From an uncultured Pirellulaceae bacterium (lineage in GTDB: Bacteria > Planctomycetota > Planctomycetia > Pirellulales > Pirellulaceae): a DNA stretch of 50,582 bases. The DNA lies in the NCBI GenBank assembly GCA_937944405.1, contig CALDYR010000067.1, forward strand, positions 1 to 50,582, written 5' to 3'. Positions 8,659 through 17,539 of the stretch are shown piece by piece; the stretch's first letter is position 1, and each line of letters begins with the position of its first letter. The notes under the pieces are model-generated. The model did not search any database, was not told the origin of the DNA, and worked only from the letters and a program-made list of their open reading frames with translations. Made by a program: the position numbers and the translations under genes.

Positions 8659-9194
8659 ATGGCCGGGTGAAAAGTTTTGGGTCGGCCAGCATTACCTTAG
8701 GGATATCGGCCATCATGCCTTGGCGTAGCCAATAAAATCTTGTTGGAAACAAGAACAGAGAGCGCGTAGTCGATGGCTTGCGGCCGTTCAATTGGGAGAA
8801 TCGTTAGAAGTTAACGACAGCATTGGAGTTGAATGCCGTCTTGGATCGCAGCGCTGTTTCGGATTTGCAACGGGTAAAAACTAAACACGTCTTCTTTTTC
8901 TGACAGCGACAGGGGCGTCTTGGCCTCTTTTCGCTTTGTTTGGCGGGGGTGGTAGGCTCTGTAGCGATCATGCGGCGCGGAAATCCTATTGGCAAATGAA
9001 TTGCAATGTTTCCGATCGCAAGGTTACTCGACCAGCAATCCATGAACTACCTTTCCGAGATATGTACACCATTGAGGCGCAGCGGGAATCGGTGCCAAGG
9101 GTTTCCACGAACGCACTTTGTTGCATCGGTCTTCCCAGCTGCACGTCAATGGTTTTCCAAAACATGGTTGCAAGTGAGAGCATAAAGGTCGGAT
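8659..9194. other. Non-coding divergent spacer
   Basis: About 535 nt between two divergent genes. It must hold both promoters, but I see no clear -35/-10 pair, no hairpin with a U-tract and no RNA gene. Open frames within it lack domains and ribosome-binding sites. Confidence 0.5.
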
Positions 9195-9662
9195 ATGAAA
9201 CGCAGTAGACAACAGAAATTCGTAGATACGCACGTCCAAGGGGCGCTCCTTCGCCGGATCGTTTTTCATTGGATAGCATTTTTCTTCGTTACCGCGCTGA
9301 CGGTCATTTTGATGAAGACTTTGATTGGCGACATGAATTTAACTTTCATGGAGAACATGCAGAACTCGGTAGGTGAGTTCAGCTTGGTCGGTGTGATCTT
9401 GCTTTGTTTGTTCCCCGTGTTCTTGTTAGATACGGTTCGTTTCAGCAATCGTTTTGTTGGACCGATCGGTCGCCTACGCCAGCACTTGCAAGAACTTGTC
9501 AACGAAAAAACGACTCCGAAATGCACATTCCGCGATAACGATTTCTGGTCTGGAATGGCCCAAGAATTTAACCAAGTTGTGGAACTGGTGCAAAAACAAG
9601 AGGCCGAAATCGCTCGACTCAAAGAACAACTCTCATCTTCTGGTGTGACCGCACGCGGATAA
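9195..9662 (+). CDS. Two-segment membrane protein with HAMP-like linker and coiled coil
   Basis: 155 residues. Two hydrophobic segments (about residues 22-42 and 62-82, the second containing GVILLCLFPVFLLD) are followed by a HAMP-like region beginning VGPIGRLRQHLQEL near 88 and containing MAQEFNQVVELVQKQ, then a short coiled coil. HAMP linkers usually carry a signal from a sensor to an output domain, but no output domain follows, so the protein may act as a partner of another protein. AAAGG lies 6 nt before the ATG. It is 84 nt upstream of the TadE gene on the same strand and may be in the same transcript. Function is unknown. Confidence 0.72.
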   Translation: MKRSRQQKFVDTHVQGALLRRIVFHWIAFFFVTALTVILMKTLIGDMNLTFMENMQNSVGEFSLVGVILLCLFPVFLLDTVRFSNRFVGPIGRLRQHLQELVNEKTTPKCTFRDNDFWSGMAQEFNQVVELVQKQEAEIARLKEQLSSSGVTARG

Positions 9663-9746
9663 TTGAGAGGCACCGGCGGTCGACGAACGTAGCGCCGGAG
9701 ATAGAAATACCTCAGGTTTATCAATTCTTTTTAGATAGAGACTTAG

Positions 9747-10193
9747 ATGAAAATCGCCCCAATTAAATTACCCCTTCCAGGCAAACGAACTTCGGCAAAG
9801 CGTCAGGGACGCGGCAACCGAAAAGGCGCCGCAGTTGTCGAGTTCGCTGTCTGCCTCCCCTTAATTTTACTGATCATGCTGGGATCAATCGAAGCTGCGA
9901 ACATGCTGTTCTTGCGGCAGGCATTGGTCCAGGCTTCGTACGAAGGTGCCAAGGTGGCGATTAGGAGTAATTCGGATAACGCAATGGTTGCCACCATTGC
10001 TAACCTCGTCGCTGACGGGCGTCGTGTGGATGGATTCAGCGTTGAAACGGTACCGGCGAATATTTCTACAGTTGCGGAAGGGCAACTGATTCGCGTTCGT
10101 ACCTCCGCGCCAGTGAACACTAACAGCTTTATCACAGGGACCGTCTTTCGAAATCTGACCATCGACGCCGAAGCGGTCATGGTCAAAGAGTAA
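9747..10193 (+). CDS. TadE-like pseudopilin protein
   Basis: 148 residues with a basic N-terminal tail (about 28 residues) and then the TadE signature GAAVVEFAVCLPLILLIMLG with the conserved Glu, forming the single membrane helix. The rest is a small extracytoplasmic domain. TadE-family proteins are minor pseudopilins of Tad/Flp type IVc pili. Here no TadA ATPase, TadB/C platform or secretin gene is nearby, so the protein is either used by a Tad machine encoded elsewhere or has become an independent surface protein. First of three consecutive related genes. Confidence 0.88.
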   Translation: MKIAPIKLPLPGKRTSAKRQGRGNRKGAAVVEFAVCLPLILLIMLGSIEAANMLFLRQALVQASYEGAKVAIRSNSDNAMVATIANLVADGRRVDGFSVETVPANISTVAEGQLIRVRTSAPVNTNSFITGTVFRNLTIDAEAVMVKE

Positions 10194-10289
10194 CCCAGAA
10201 TACTGGCTGGTCCTGCCATCAAAAATTCAATTCGATTTTAGATTCAATCTCACCTTTTTTTTCTTATCCATCCAAGGAACTCTACTACT

Positions 10290-11324
10290 ATGCACTCTTC
10301 ATTACTTCGGCGTTTTCAAAAACGCGAAGGAGCCATGCTCCCTTTTATCGCAGTCGTGATTGTGATTCTATTTGTTGTGGCCGCATTGGCGATTGACGTG
10401 GCCCGCATTCACGTGACCCGCAGCGAGCTTCGGACCGCGACCGATGCCGCGGCTAAAGCGGGAGCCGAAGCCCTCGGTCGCCAACAGTCGACCTCGGCGG
10501 CGACCGCAGCGGCGTTGGCGGTTGCACGAGAGAACATTGTGGCCGGCCGTGGTTTCTTGTTGGATCCGAGCAACGTGGCCATCGGATCGGCGGGGCAAAA
10601 CAGCGACGGATCGTTCTTTTTTAATCAAGGCGGCACTCCGTTTAACGCTGTCCGCGTGGTCGGAGAGAAAACCAGCACATCCCCGGCAGGAGCGGCCAGC
10701 CTCTTTTTCGCTCCGTTGTTTGGAGCGGACAGTTTTGAACCGATCCAAGTCGCGACCGCGACGCGGGTCGACCGCGACGTCGCTTTGGTGTTGGACGTTT
10801 CGGGATCGATGGCAGAGAACAACCGTTTCAACGCCCTGAGCAACGCACTGGACGTGTTTCTCCAGGAGCTTGAAAATACGCCTCAACGGGAAAACGTGAG
10901 CTTGACCGTTTACAGTAACAAGGACCGCAAAATTCAGGAATTGACGCCCGACCTGAATAACATTCGAAATGCGTTCGCCCTCGAAAGCCCCGCCGGTTAC
11001 ACCGCGATTGGACGAGGATTGCGGACGGGTTTGGATTCAATTCTAAACGACCCCAACGCGCGGCCTTTCGCGCTCAAATCGATCGTCGTGATGACCGATG
11101 GTATCCAAAACCGGGGCATTAGTCCCGAGTTGGTCGCCCCACTCTGTCGAGATGCCGGTGTTGTCGTACACACTATCACCTTCAGCGCCGGTGCCAACGA
11201 AACCTTAATGGCTCAAGTCGCTCAAATTGCTAATGGTATTCACCTGCACGCCGACAGCAATGCTGACTTGGTAACCGCTTTTGAAACCATTGCCCGACAG
11301 TTGCAAGTTTTGTTGATCGAATAA
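10290..11324 (+). CDS. TadG-like protein with von Willebrand factor A domain
   Basis: 344 residues. After a short basic head comes EGAMLPFIAVVIVILFVVAA, the TadG/Flp-assembly membrane helix (residues 13-34), followed by AIDVARIHVTRSELRTATDA and an Ala-rich segment typical of these proteins. The second half is a von Willebrand factor A domain with a complete MIDAS start, DVSGS at 169-173, a conserved Thr region (AGYTAIGRGL) and MTDGIQN near 269. VWA domains bind divalent metal and protein ligands. The ATG has AAGGAA about 10 nt upstream. It sits between two TadE genes, and the three probably form one operon (gaps 96 and 64 nt to the chosen starts). Confidence 0.9.
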   Translation: MHSSLLRRFQKREGAMLPFIAVVIVILFVVAALAIDVARIHVTRSELRTATDAAAKAGAEALGRQQSTSAATAAALAVARENIVAGRGFLLDPSNVAIGSAGQNSDGSFFFNQGGTPFNAVRVVGEKTSTSPAGAASLFFAPLFGADSFEPIQVATATRVDRDVALVLDVSGSMAENNRFNALSNALDVFLQELENTPQRENVSLTVYSNKDRKIQELTPDLNNIRNAFALESPAGYTAIGRGLRTGLDSILNDPNARPFALKSIVVMTDGIQNRGISPELVAPLCRDAGVVVHTITFSAGANETLMAQVAQIANGIHLHADSNADLVTAFETIARQLQVLLIE

Positions 11325-11388
11325 CCTGTGAGATAACTTTTTCTTGCTGATCAATTTCACTTTTCCCAAAGCCCCATCTGAGTCCATC

Positions 11389-11787
11389 ATGCTTCGAAAA
11401 CAAAAAAAACGATCTCAAGGTGCCATTACCGTTGAAGTCGCGTTGTGTCTCCCTATTCTTTTGACTGTTCTGTTTGGTTCCTACGAATTAGCGCGGGCGA
11501 ACATGATGTTGCACTCGACCGAAAGCGCCGCCTACGAAGGGGCGCGAGTGGGAATCATTCCCGGGGCAACACCTCAGTCAGTCCGTGATTCGGTCGGACA
11601 CGTGCTACGTTCGGTCGGTGTCACCCAGTTCAACGTCCAGATCACACCTCCGGTGCTGACCAATGCAGATGAAGAGATCGAAGTGGAGGTCACCGTGCCT
11701 TTCCGCGAAAATCTGGCGATCCCAACCTTCTTCATCCGCGACCCTGTTTTTACCGGTACCTGCACGCTGAGGCGGGAATTGTTGTAA
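11389..11787 (+). CDS. TadE-like pseudopilin protein (second copy)
   Basis: About 132 residues from ATG at 11389. A TTG at 11344 would add 15 residues that do not resemble the family, so the ATG is preferred. The head MLRKQKKRSQGA is followed by the TadE helix ITVEVALCLPILLTVLFGS with the conserved Glu, and then by a domain similar in plan to the first TadE protein (STESAAYEGARVGI versus QASYEGAKVAI). The two genes are probably ancient duplicates flanking the VWA gene. It ends 66 nt before the stop of a convergent membrane-protein gene. Confidence 0.87.
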   Translation: MLRKQKKRSQGAITVEVALCLPILLTVLFGSYELARANMMLHSTESAAYEGARVGIIPGATPQSVRDSVGHVLRSVGVTQFNVQITPPVLTNADEEIEVEVTVPFRENLAIPTFFIRDPVFTGTCTLRRELL

Positions 11788-11853
11788 ACGTGCGGGCGTC
11801 AAATTTCTGGCAAAACGCAATGCGAATGGCGGGCGTAGTGCAATGATAATTCA

Positions 11854-12867
11854 CTAAGTCGTGTCGGTCGTTAGTGAATCTGATTTCAATCGATAGTCGG
11901 TTTTTAACCATACCCACCAACCGATCATCGATATCGATAGAATGCACAGCCGAAAGCCGAGGGCAACCAATAGCCCGCCGTCACGACCGAAGCAACTGTA
12001 AAGATAGGCTAATGCGGCCTCCATGCCGCCAATACCACCGGGTAATGGAATCGAATTAGCGACCATTGAAATCGGCGCGATGACAAAATGGTCGCTCAGC
12101 GTGGGAGGCGAAGGGGTGATCGATAACGCGACCAAAAAGATGGTGACGCCAAACAGCGTGTTGGTCAGTAGGCTCAAAAGCATCGCTGTTAGGATCACCC
12201 GTTTGCGTTGACAATAGAGGGCCGCGGCGTCCATGACGCGTCCAAGGGGGGAACCAATGTTTGGGGTGCTGATCGCCCATTTAACGATCTTCCAGTCCTT
12301 CAACCGTGGCTCAAATAGCATCACTAACAACGCGATGCAGCCGGCTGCCGAAGCAATCCCTGCGAAGGTACACCCATACTCGATGGCTTGTTTCTGCAAA
12401 GTGTCTTTTCCAGGAACGCCATTGTATCCAAACGCCACCGCCGCAAATCCGCACATGACAATCAGGCCAATTACTCGGTCGATGAAGACACTGAGAATCG
12501 CTTCTGCGATGCGGTCGGGAGAATGCCGGACCGCGTAGAATGCCCGCAAGGAGTCTCCGCCGACCACGCCGATGGTTACGATGTTGAAAAACGATCCAAT
12601 AAAACCCAACTGAATCGCGTCAGTGGTCGTTAACTCCAGTCCGATCGCGGAGGCTAATTGCTGCCAACGGATGTAGCTGGCTAAAAAGGCTAACAACATC
12701 GTCAGCAATGCCAGCGACAGCCAGTGATAACCAATCGGTGTGTCTAAAAAACGAGCGAACTGATTGCGGTACTTGTAAATCAAGATCGCTAAAATCGCGA
12801 TCGACGCGGCGTATTTGGAAATCGCGATGAACTTACTTTGTTTGGCTGTTGGGGGGAGGTCAGTCAA
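11854..12867 (-). CDS. Lysylphosphatidylglycerol synthase TM-region / flippase-like membrane protein
   Basis: 337 residues with about eight hydrophobic segments and the UPF0104/AglD-like signatures: LASYIRWQQLASAIG near residue 65, GSFFNIVTIGVVGGDSLRAFY near 90-110, and PISMVANSIPLPGGIGGMEAALAYL near 265. This superfamily includes the membrane part of MprF, which flips lysyl-phosphatidylglycerol, and many uncharacterised relatives. No aminoacyl-transfer domain is present, so a lipid or lipid-linked-glycan transport role is inferred. The start at 12867 is a TTG without a clear ribosome-binding site, and the true start is uncertain. It converges with the TadE gene. Confidence 0.83.
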   Translation of the reverse strand: MTDLPPTAKQSKFIAISKYAASIAILAILIYKYRNQFARFLDTPIGYHWLSLALLTMLLAFLASYIRWQQLASAIGLELTTTDAIQLGFIGSFFNIVTIGVVGGDSLRAFYAVRHSPDRIAEAILSVFIDRVIGLIVMCGFAAVAFGYNGVPGKDTLQKQAIEYGCTFAGIASAAGCIALLVMLFEPRLKDWKIVKWAISTPNIGSPLGRVMDAAALYCQRKRVILTAMLLSLLTNTLFGVTIFLVALSITPSPPTLSDHFVIAPISMVANSIPLPGGIGGMEAALAYLYSCFGRDGGLLVALGFRLCILSISMIGWWVWLKTDYRLKSDSLTTDTT

Positions 12868-12977
12868 CGGATCAATGGTGAAAAAAGAAAAGTGAAAAGC
12901 GGCCGATTACGCGTGGTCGTGTAGGGACGCTCGTGGATTAAGTGGAAGTGATGCCACCCATTTTGATTAACACCTGT

Positions 12978-14213
12978 CTATTTAAACAGGGCAATACTGG
13001 CCGTAAATCCGTGCAAATAATTGGCACGACCCACATAACCGAATTCACCGGCGGCGAAGAAACCGGATGCGGGGATGTCACCACAAACCTCTTTTACCAA
13101 CGACGCGTCGTGGTGCGGTTGTTCGAATAGGTGGCTGCCTCGTCCGTTGCAGGTGAACACAAGTGCCCCCTGTGGCAGTCGGTCCGCACCGTTGATCGCC
13201 ATTTTCAACATATTGCGCAATTCGGTCGAAGCCGAAAATTGATCCCGAATGTGAAATTTTACGGTTCGGCCTTTGCGGATATAGTCGCTGATGGTGATGC
13301 TTTGTGTTTGTTCGTCGATGCCAATCACGTTGCGAATTAAAAAGTCGCCATACTGATATACGTCTTTAAGTTCCGACATTGCGATGCCTAAATGTAGGCC
13401 GCGTTCGACTCTTGCTTTGTCCTGTGTGGGTAGCGTCGCATAAATTTCCTTGATGATTGCAAATGCGGGCCGCCCGCCCAAGCTCGCGATGACATTACGG
13501 TCGGCGTCGGTCACGATCATTCCATCACCGATCGGGCGACAGCCTTGAGAAACCACCGTTTGCATCTCGATGCCAGAAATCCGAACCGCGACGGCTCCTT
13601 GCGCGTAGACTTCCCCGTTTAGCATCAGCCTGGCGTTCGAAGCGTCGAGGCCGCTGTCGGAAACACCGCCTAAAACCCGCAAACCGGGATGGGTGTTGTT
13701 CAGATGTTCCAACATCCCATCCGCGGGGAAACTGTACGCTTCGGAGAACATGATCAACACTGAATCATCAGCCCAGGGGGCGTCGGGTAACCCGGAAAAT
13801 GACGATTGACCATTTTCGGTTTGCAGTTCCAAGGTCATCGGTGTGATTTGGGCCTCAGGCCAGCACGCTGCCCAAATGCTGATCCCCATCGTGTCTTCGA
13901 ATTCTTGACCGCCGGCGACTAAGGATTGGCAGGTGACCCCCATGACAGTCCGGCCTTTGGTCAGTTCGGAGATTCGCCGCATCGCGGTTTCAAAAACATC
14001 AGGTGAGTACCCGGCCACGAATACGAGAACTAAGTCCGGGGGCTGGCTCGCCGTGGTTTGAGCAAGCTGTTGATTTATCAACATGCAGCAATGGGGCACC
14101 GCAAAACTAATATCTCTGGATTGGTAAGCCGCAGCAGCGTACTTGTTTTGACTCATGAGCGATTGGGCTTCCGTTTTTGTCTTGGGTCGCATGTCGACCG
14201 ACGGCGTGAGCAT
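12978..14213 (-). CDS. FIST N/C domain protein
   Basis: 411 residues covering FIST-N (from about residue 35; DLVLVFVAGYSPDVF, GVTCQSLVAGGQEFE, RVLGGVSDSG) and FIST-C (from about 240; RPAFAIIKEIYA, LHLGIAMSE, then FTCNGRGSHLFEQPHHD and SGFFAAGEFGYVG). FIST domains are thought to bind small ligands such as amino acids and often feed signalling proteins; here the domain stands alone. It has no signal peptide and is probably cytoplasmic. ATG codons exist at 14213, 14192 and 14156; the domain starts after the last, and GGAAG about 10 nt before 14156 makes that start plausible. It diverges from the Coa1-like gene. Confidence 0.88.
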   Translation of the reverse strand: MLTPSVDMRPKTKTEAQSLMSQNKYAAAAYQSRDISFAVPHCCMLINQQLAQTTASQPPDLVLVFVAGYSPDVFETAMRRISELTKGRTVMGVTCQSLVAGGQEFEDTMGISIWAACWPEAQITPMTLELQTENGQSSFSGLPDAPWADDSVLIMFSEAYSFPADGMLEHLNNTHPGLRVLGGVSDSGLDASNARLMLNGEVYAQGAVAVRISGIEMQTVVSQGCRPIGDGMIVTDADRNVIASLGGRPAFAIIKEIYATLPTQDKARVERGLHLGIAMSELKDVYQYGDFLIRNVIGIDEQTQSITISDYIRKGRTVKFHIRDQFSASTELRNMLKMAINGADRLPQGALVFTCNGRGSHLFEQPHHDASLVKEVCGDIPASGFFAAGEFGYVGRANYLHGFTASIALFK

Positions 14214-14301
14214 AGAGTAATCGGCGTTGTTGAAAAAGCAGGCGACACTGAGTCCACTTTAAGACAGGCTGCGAATTGATACAATCTAAATCGGAGGGGC
14301 A

Positions 14302-14787
14302 ATGGTGCAATCAAAAGAACGCAAAAAAAGGGATGCTTTAATGAGTGACTCATCAGGTGATGTTCATATCCAACCACCGCGGAAACGAAGTCCACTTCTG
14401 ATCGCCGGTGGAATTGGTTGTTTGGTTATGATCGGGTTACTGATCGGCGGGTGTGGGTTGCTGTTTTATTTGGGCCAAGACCTATCAAAAGAGTTCAGCA
14501 ATGTCGAAGCCGAATTGATGACTTCCAGCGCCGTCGAAGAAGAATTAGGAAGTCCGATCACGGTAACGCCCAGTGTCAGCCTAAAAATGGTTCAGATCGA
14601 TGGCGTGAATCACACGACCTATTCCGGTAAGGTGTCCGGCCCCAAAGGGGAGGGATCCTATCAAGCTAAATTCATCAGTAAAGGTATGGAGTTTGATCTT
14701 CAGTCCATCACGGTAGACGTCAATGGAAAACAGATCGACGTGTCCGAAGAAGAGGAACTTGATTTAGGAATTGAACTGGGGGAGTAA
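14302..14787 (+). CDS. Coa1-like single-pass membrane protein
   Basis: 161 residues from ATG at 14302, preceded by a strong GGAGG only 4 nt away; an ATG at 14341 is an alternative. A basic cytoplasmic head is followed by a membrane helix (about residues 31-56) and a small exported domain with LGSPITVTPSV, SGKVSGPKGEGSYQAKF and KGMEFDLQSITVDV, the pattern of the cytochrome oxidase assembly protein 1 (Coa1) family. Coa1 helps haem insertion into cytochrome oxidase in mitochondria; the bacterial role is unproven and no oxidase gene is nearby. The tail is acidic. It lies 86 nt upstream of tpx and may share its transcript. Confidence 0.68.
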   Translation: MVQSKERKKRDALMSDSSGDVHIQPPRKRSPLLIAGGIGCLVMIGLLIGGCGLLFYLGQDLSKEFSNVEAELMTSSAVEEELGSPITVTPSVSLKMVQIDGVNHTTYSGKVSGPKGEGSYQAKFISKGMEFDLQSITVDVNGKQIDVSEEEELDLGIELGE

Positions 14788-14873
14788 CAGAATGATTAAA
14801 CGCCTGCAGTAGGATCAAAACTAAGAATTCAACATCAACAATTTTTTACTACACAACGATAGAGGAAGATGAA

Positions 14874-15371
14874 ATGGCTCAAATTACACTTAAAGGTTCC
14901 GCTTGCAACACCAGCGGCGATTTACCATCGGTGGGGTCTGCCGCCCCTGCGTTTACTTTGGTCGGCGGAGACTTGGGCGAAGTCACCCTTGATTCGCTCA
15001 AGGGCAAAAAGGTCGTGCTGAACATTGTCCCTAGTTTCGACACCGGCACCTGCGCCACCAGCGTGAAGACATTCAACGCGAAAGTTGGAGAAATGGGTGA
15101 TGCGGTCGTGATCAACGTTTCCAAGGATCTACCGTTTGCTCAAAAACGGTTCTGCGACGCCGAATCGGTGGAGCACGTGACCAGTCTTTCAGCCTTCCGT
15201 TGCCAGCAATTCGCAAAAGACTACGGCTTGGGAATCGAGTGCGGTCCGCTAAAAGGCTTGCTCGCACGCGCCGTTGTTGTGATAGACGGCGAGGGAAAAG
15301 TGGCTTACACCGAATTGGTTTCAGAGATCGTCGACGAACCTAATTACGACGCGGCTATCGCGGCGGTCTAG
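14874..15371 (+). CDS. tpx: Thiol peroxidase (Tpx, atypical 2-Cys peroxiredoxin)
   Basis: 165 residues, full family length. It reduces hydrogen peroxide and alkyl hydroperoxides using thioredoxin. The peroxidatic Cys60 lies in PSFDTGTC and the resolving Cys94 in DLPFAQKRFC, with the conserved Thr57 three residues before Cys60. TLSAF-like (SLSAFR), GPLKGLLARAVVVID and the C-terminal DEPNYDAA also match Tpx. An extra Cys11 is not part of the mechanism. GAGGAAG stands about 6 nt before the ATG. It is followed by a strong terminator. Cytoplasmic. Confidence 0.97.
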   Translation: MAQITLKGSACNTSGDLPSVGSAAPAFTLVGGDLGEVTLDSLKGKKVVLNIVPSFDTGTCATSVKTFNAKVGEMGDAVVINVSKDLPFAQKRFCDAESVEHVTSLSAFRCQQFAKDYGLGIECGPLKGLLARAVVVIDGEGKVAYTELVSEIVDEPNYDAAIAAV

Positions 15372-15438
15372 CGGCCAACGATAACGTCTTATTTGTTGTC
15401 GCGATGCTGATTAATCGCCGACGATTCAATGACCAAAG

Positions 15439-15477
15439 AAAAACGCTGGTTAAGCACTTTGCTTAACCAGCGTTTTT
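15439..15477. terminator. Perfect bidirectional intrinsic terminator
   Basis: A 17-bp perfect stem (GCTTAACCAGCG in the right arm) with a 5-nt loop, A-rich on the left and T-rich on the right. It stands 68 nt after the tpx stop and 122 nt after the end of the convergent methyltransferase gene, so it can serve both strands. Confidence 0.93.
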
Positions 15478-15598
15478 CAGTTCGAGGACTTAGTGGCTTC
15501 TCAGATGAGAGGCGTGATTTTGAGTTCGCCGTGCTTTTCGGTTCTGGAACGCCCGTGTCAGCCGGTCAAAATTTTTCGCTGACAGCTTTAGACGTTGG

Positions 15599-17002
15599 CT
15601 ACCGGCTTTTCTTGCGTAGCACGACGACCGTTTGCCGAACGTGGTGGCAAGGCATAATTGCTTCGATGTCAAAGAATCGTCCCCAGACCTTGCGAAGATA
15701 GTTGTTCGAATGGAACACTTGGGCGCGGTAAGGGCCGGACTGAGTGAATCGATAAATGGTTCGTTGGTCAGGCATCGGTTCCATGAGCACCTGTTTGAAG
15801 TCGGGATCGATTTTCACGATTGACTTAATCAAGCGATTATTTTCGTTGTCTATTTCTTTTCGTAGGGCTTCCCAGGTATCTTCGTTGTGGACGGTGAAAT
15901 AGCACATGCCGTCGGCGCTCATGATGCGACTGAGTTCGGCCAGCCAATGCGTTTCAAAGGTGTCGATGTGTGTGAATACCGAAAACGCGGTCACGATGTC
16001 AACCGAATGGTCGGCGACGGGGAGGGTCGGAATGCAGTGGTTGAAAACGGGTTTCACGTTATGGGGCAGATGTTCGTAGAGCCAACGAATGTGACGTTGG
16101 TTGATGTCTGTCGCCCAAACTTCAGGGATTTCGGACTGGGCGGCGAAGTGACGGACGACCCGACCGGTGGCACATCCAAAGTCCAATACGGTTTTGGGAA
16201 CAACGCGGTGGCGCTTGGCGATCTTCATGATCTTGAGGTAATCCTCGAGCCCGCTTAACCAATAATTTTCGTCGAAGCCGGCACTGTATCCTTCTCGGTC
16301 TTCCGCCGTGGGGATCGGCCAAGCATCCTTCTTGAGCAAATGGCCAATCGAACTTTCGCCCAATAACGGTACGATTCTTCGGTAACGCGATGCGTTTTCA
16401 AAATCGGCGACGGCGCGACTGGCGGGCGATGGGAGGCTGGTGAAGGGAGTGTCGTCGAGCGTATTGCGGGAGATGTCGTCCTCCCATGATTCGGGGCGCG
16501 GAATCATTCTGCGGCCTTTGTTCGCGGCATCGTTCTTCATTCCCGCGGCGCCTTGGCCACCTCGGACCGGACCGGCATGGGGCGGTTTTTGATTGGCGGT
16601 CGGGGCGGGGGGGGATTGTGATGGTTTAGACACCGCAGCGCTTCCATGTCCGCTGCCGGTCGGCGCCGTGTTACCAAACGGCTTTTCGGTCCGGCGTTCG
16701 GGTTGCGGAGTCTTGGGCGCGATGGGTGTTTTGGATTGTAAAGTGGGGGTTTCCGCGACCGGCGTTTGGGGCTGCTGCACCGGTTTGGCAGATTGAACCG
16801 CGCGTTCCGCTTTGGGCTGCACTGGTGGTAAGGGATCGGCGACGCGATTTCCAACAACCGCAGACGCTTGAGCAATGGCTTCTTTTTTCCTGTTGTGATT
16901 GAGACCCGCTGCCTGTGGTACCTGATGTGCGGCTCCCGGCTGCGCGATTGGGTGTTGACGCTTGGGGTTGGTATCGGATGCGGAAGTCATTTTTGCGTTC
17001 AC
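15599..17002 (-). CDS. Class I SAM-dependent methyltransferase with proline-rich N-terminal extension
   Basis: 467 residues. The first 190 or so are rich in Pro, Ala, Gln and Lys and disordered. The catalytic part has the SAM motif I VLDFGCATGRVVRHFA near residue 265, an acidic motif II (WATDINQRHIRWL), a post-I region TAFSVFTHID and LAELSRIMSADGMCYFTVH, all standard for Methyltransf_11/25 enzymes. Substrate is unknown; the sequence SFVGY-type signatures of known small-molecule methyltransferases are not seen. A start at ATG 16990 is also possible. The disordered head is unlike typical members and may bind another protein. The gene is alone on the minus strand, converging with tpx. Confidence 0.83.
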   Translation of the reverse strand: MNAKMTSASDTNPKRQHPIAQPGAAHQVPQAAGLNHNRKKEAIAQASAVVGNRVADPLPPVQPKAERAVQSAKPVQQPQTPVAETPTLQSKTPIAPKTPQPERRTEKPFGNTAPTGSGHGSAAVSKPSQSPPAPTANQKPPHAGPVRGGQGAAGMKNDAANKGRRMIPRPESWEDDISRNTLDDTPFTSLPSPASRAVADFENASRYRRIVPLLGESSIGHLLKKDAWPIPTAEDREGYSAGFDENYWLSGLEDYLKIMKIAKRHRVVPKTVLDFGCATGRVVRHFAAQSEIPEVWATDINQRHIRWLYEHLPHNVKPVFNHCIPTLPVADHSVDIVTAFSVFTHIDTFETHWLAELSRIMSADGMCYFTVHNEDTWEALRKEIDNENNRLIKSIVKIDPDFKQVLMEPMPDQRTIYRFTQSGPYRAQVFHSNNYLRKVWGRFFDIEAIMPCHHVRQTVVVLRKKSR

Positions 17003-17460
17003 TTCGTATTAACGGCGACAACTGATGTTACTTATGTTAAACGCAATGTGGCCCGGGTCGCAATATCATTATTTTTCCATCAAAGGGTCCGGACATGATG
17101 ACGCAGCGATACCGCTGAAACCCTTGATGTCCGTTCAAAGGATTGGGCTGAACGCCCAGAATCTTAAATGCCTGTAGACCCATTTCGGTTTGTTAAGCTT
17201 GATTTTCAAGCCGCTAGATCCGATAGGATTCGGGCCGATAGCAAGAAAACGGGAGTCCGATCCTCCCCTGTCCACCCTCCAGCCCGATGTTTGATCATGA
17301 GAAAAACGTAGCGGCATTTCCAATGCCTTTTTTAAAAAAATGTCTGGCCTGATCGCCCAGCTTCCATGGTTCGCGCGGTGGGGGCGTCGTTCGTGCGCTT
17401 GATTAGAATTCATATTCGATCTTAATTCTTTTGCCCATCAATCGCTCTGCTTTTTGGTGC
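17003..17460. other. Non-coding spacer
   Basis: About 460 nt upstream of the methyltransferase gene. It should hold that gene's promoter. I see no RNA gene, repeat or supported open frame. Confidence 0.5.
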
Positions 17461-17499
17461 AAAAAAAAAAGCGGCGAACCAAAACGGATGGCTCGCCGC
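17461..17499 (-). terminator. Intrinsic terminator of the large VWA protein gene
   Basis: GCGGCGAACC (17471-17480) pairs with GGCTCGCCGC (17490-17499) with one mismatch. The A10 run at 17461-17470 becomes the U-tract on the minus strand. It lies 40 nt after the stop of the 1406-residue protein gene. Confidence 0.88.
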
Positions 17500-17539
17500 G
17501 ATTATGTATCTGGTTGCAACACCGTCAGCGGGCGGACGG

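Noticed and set aside
15429..15701. 90-residue plus-strand open frame after tpx
   Set aside because: It runs through the 17-bp terminator stem and over the end of the methyltransferase gene.
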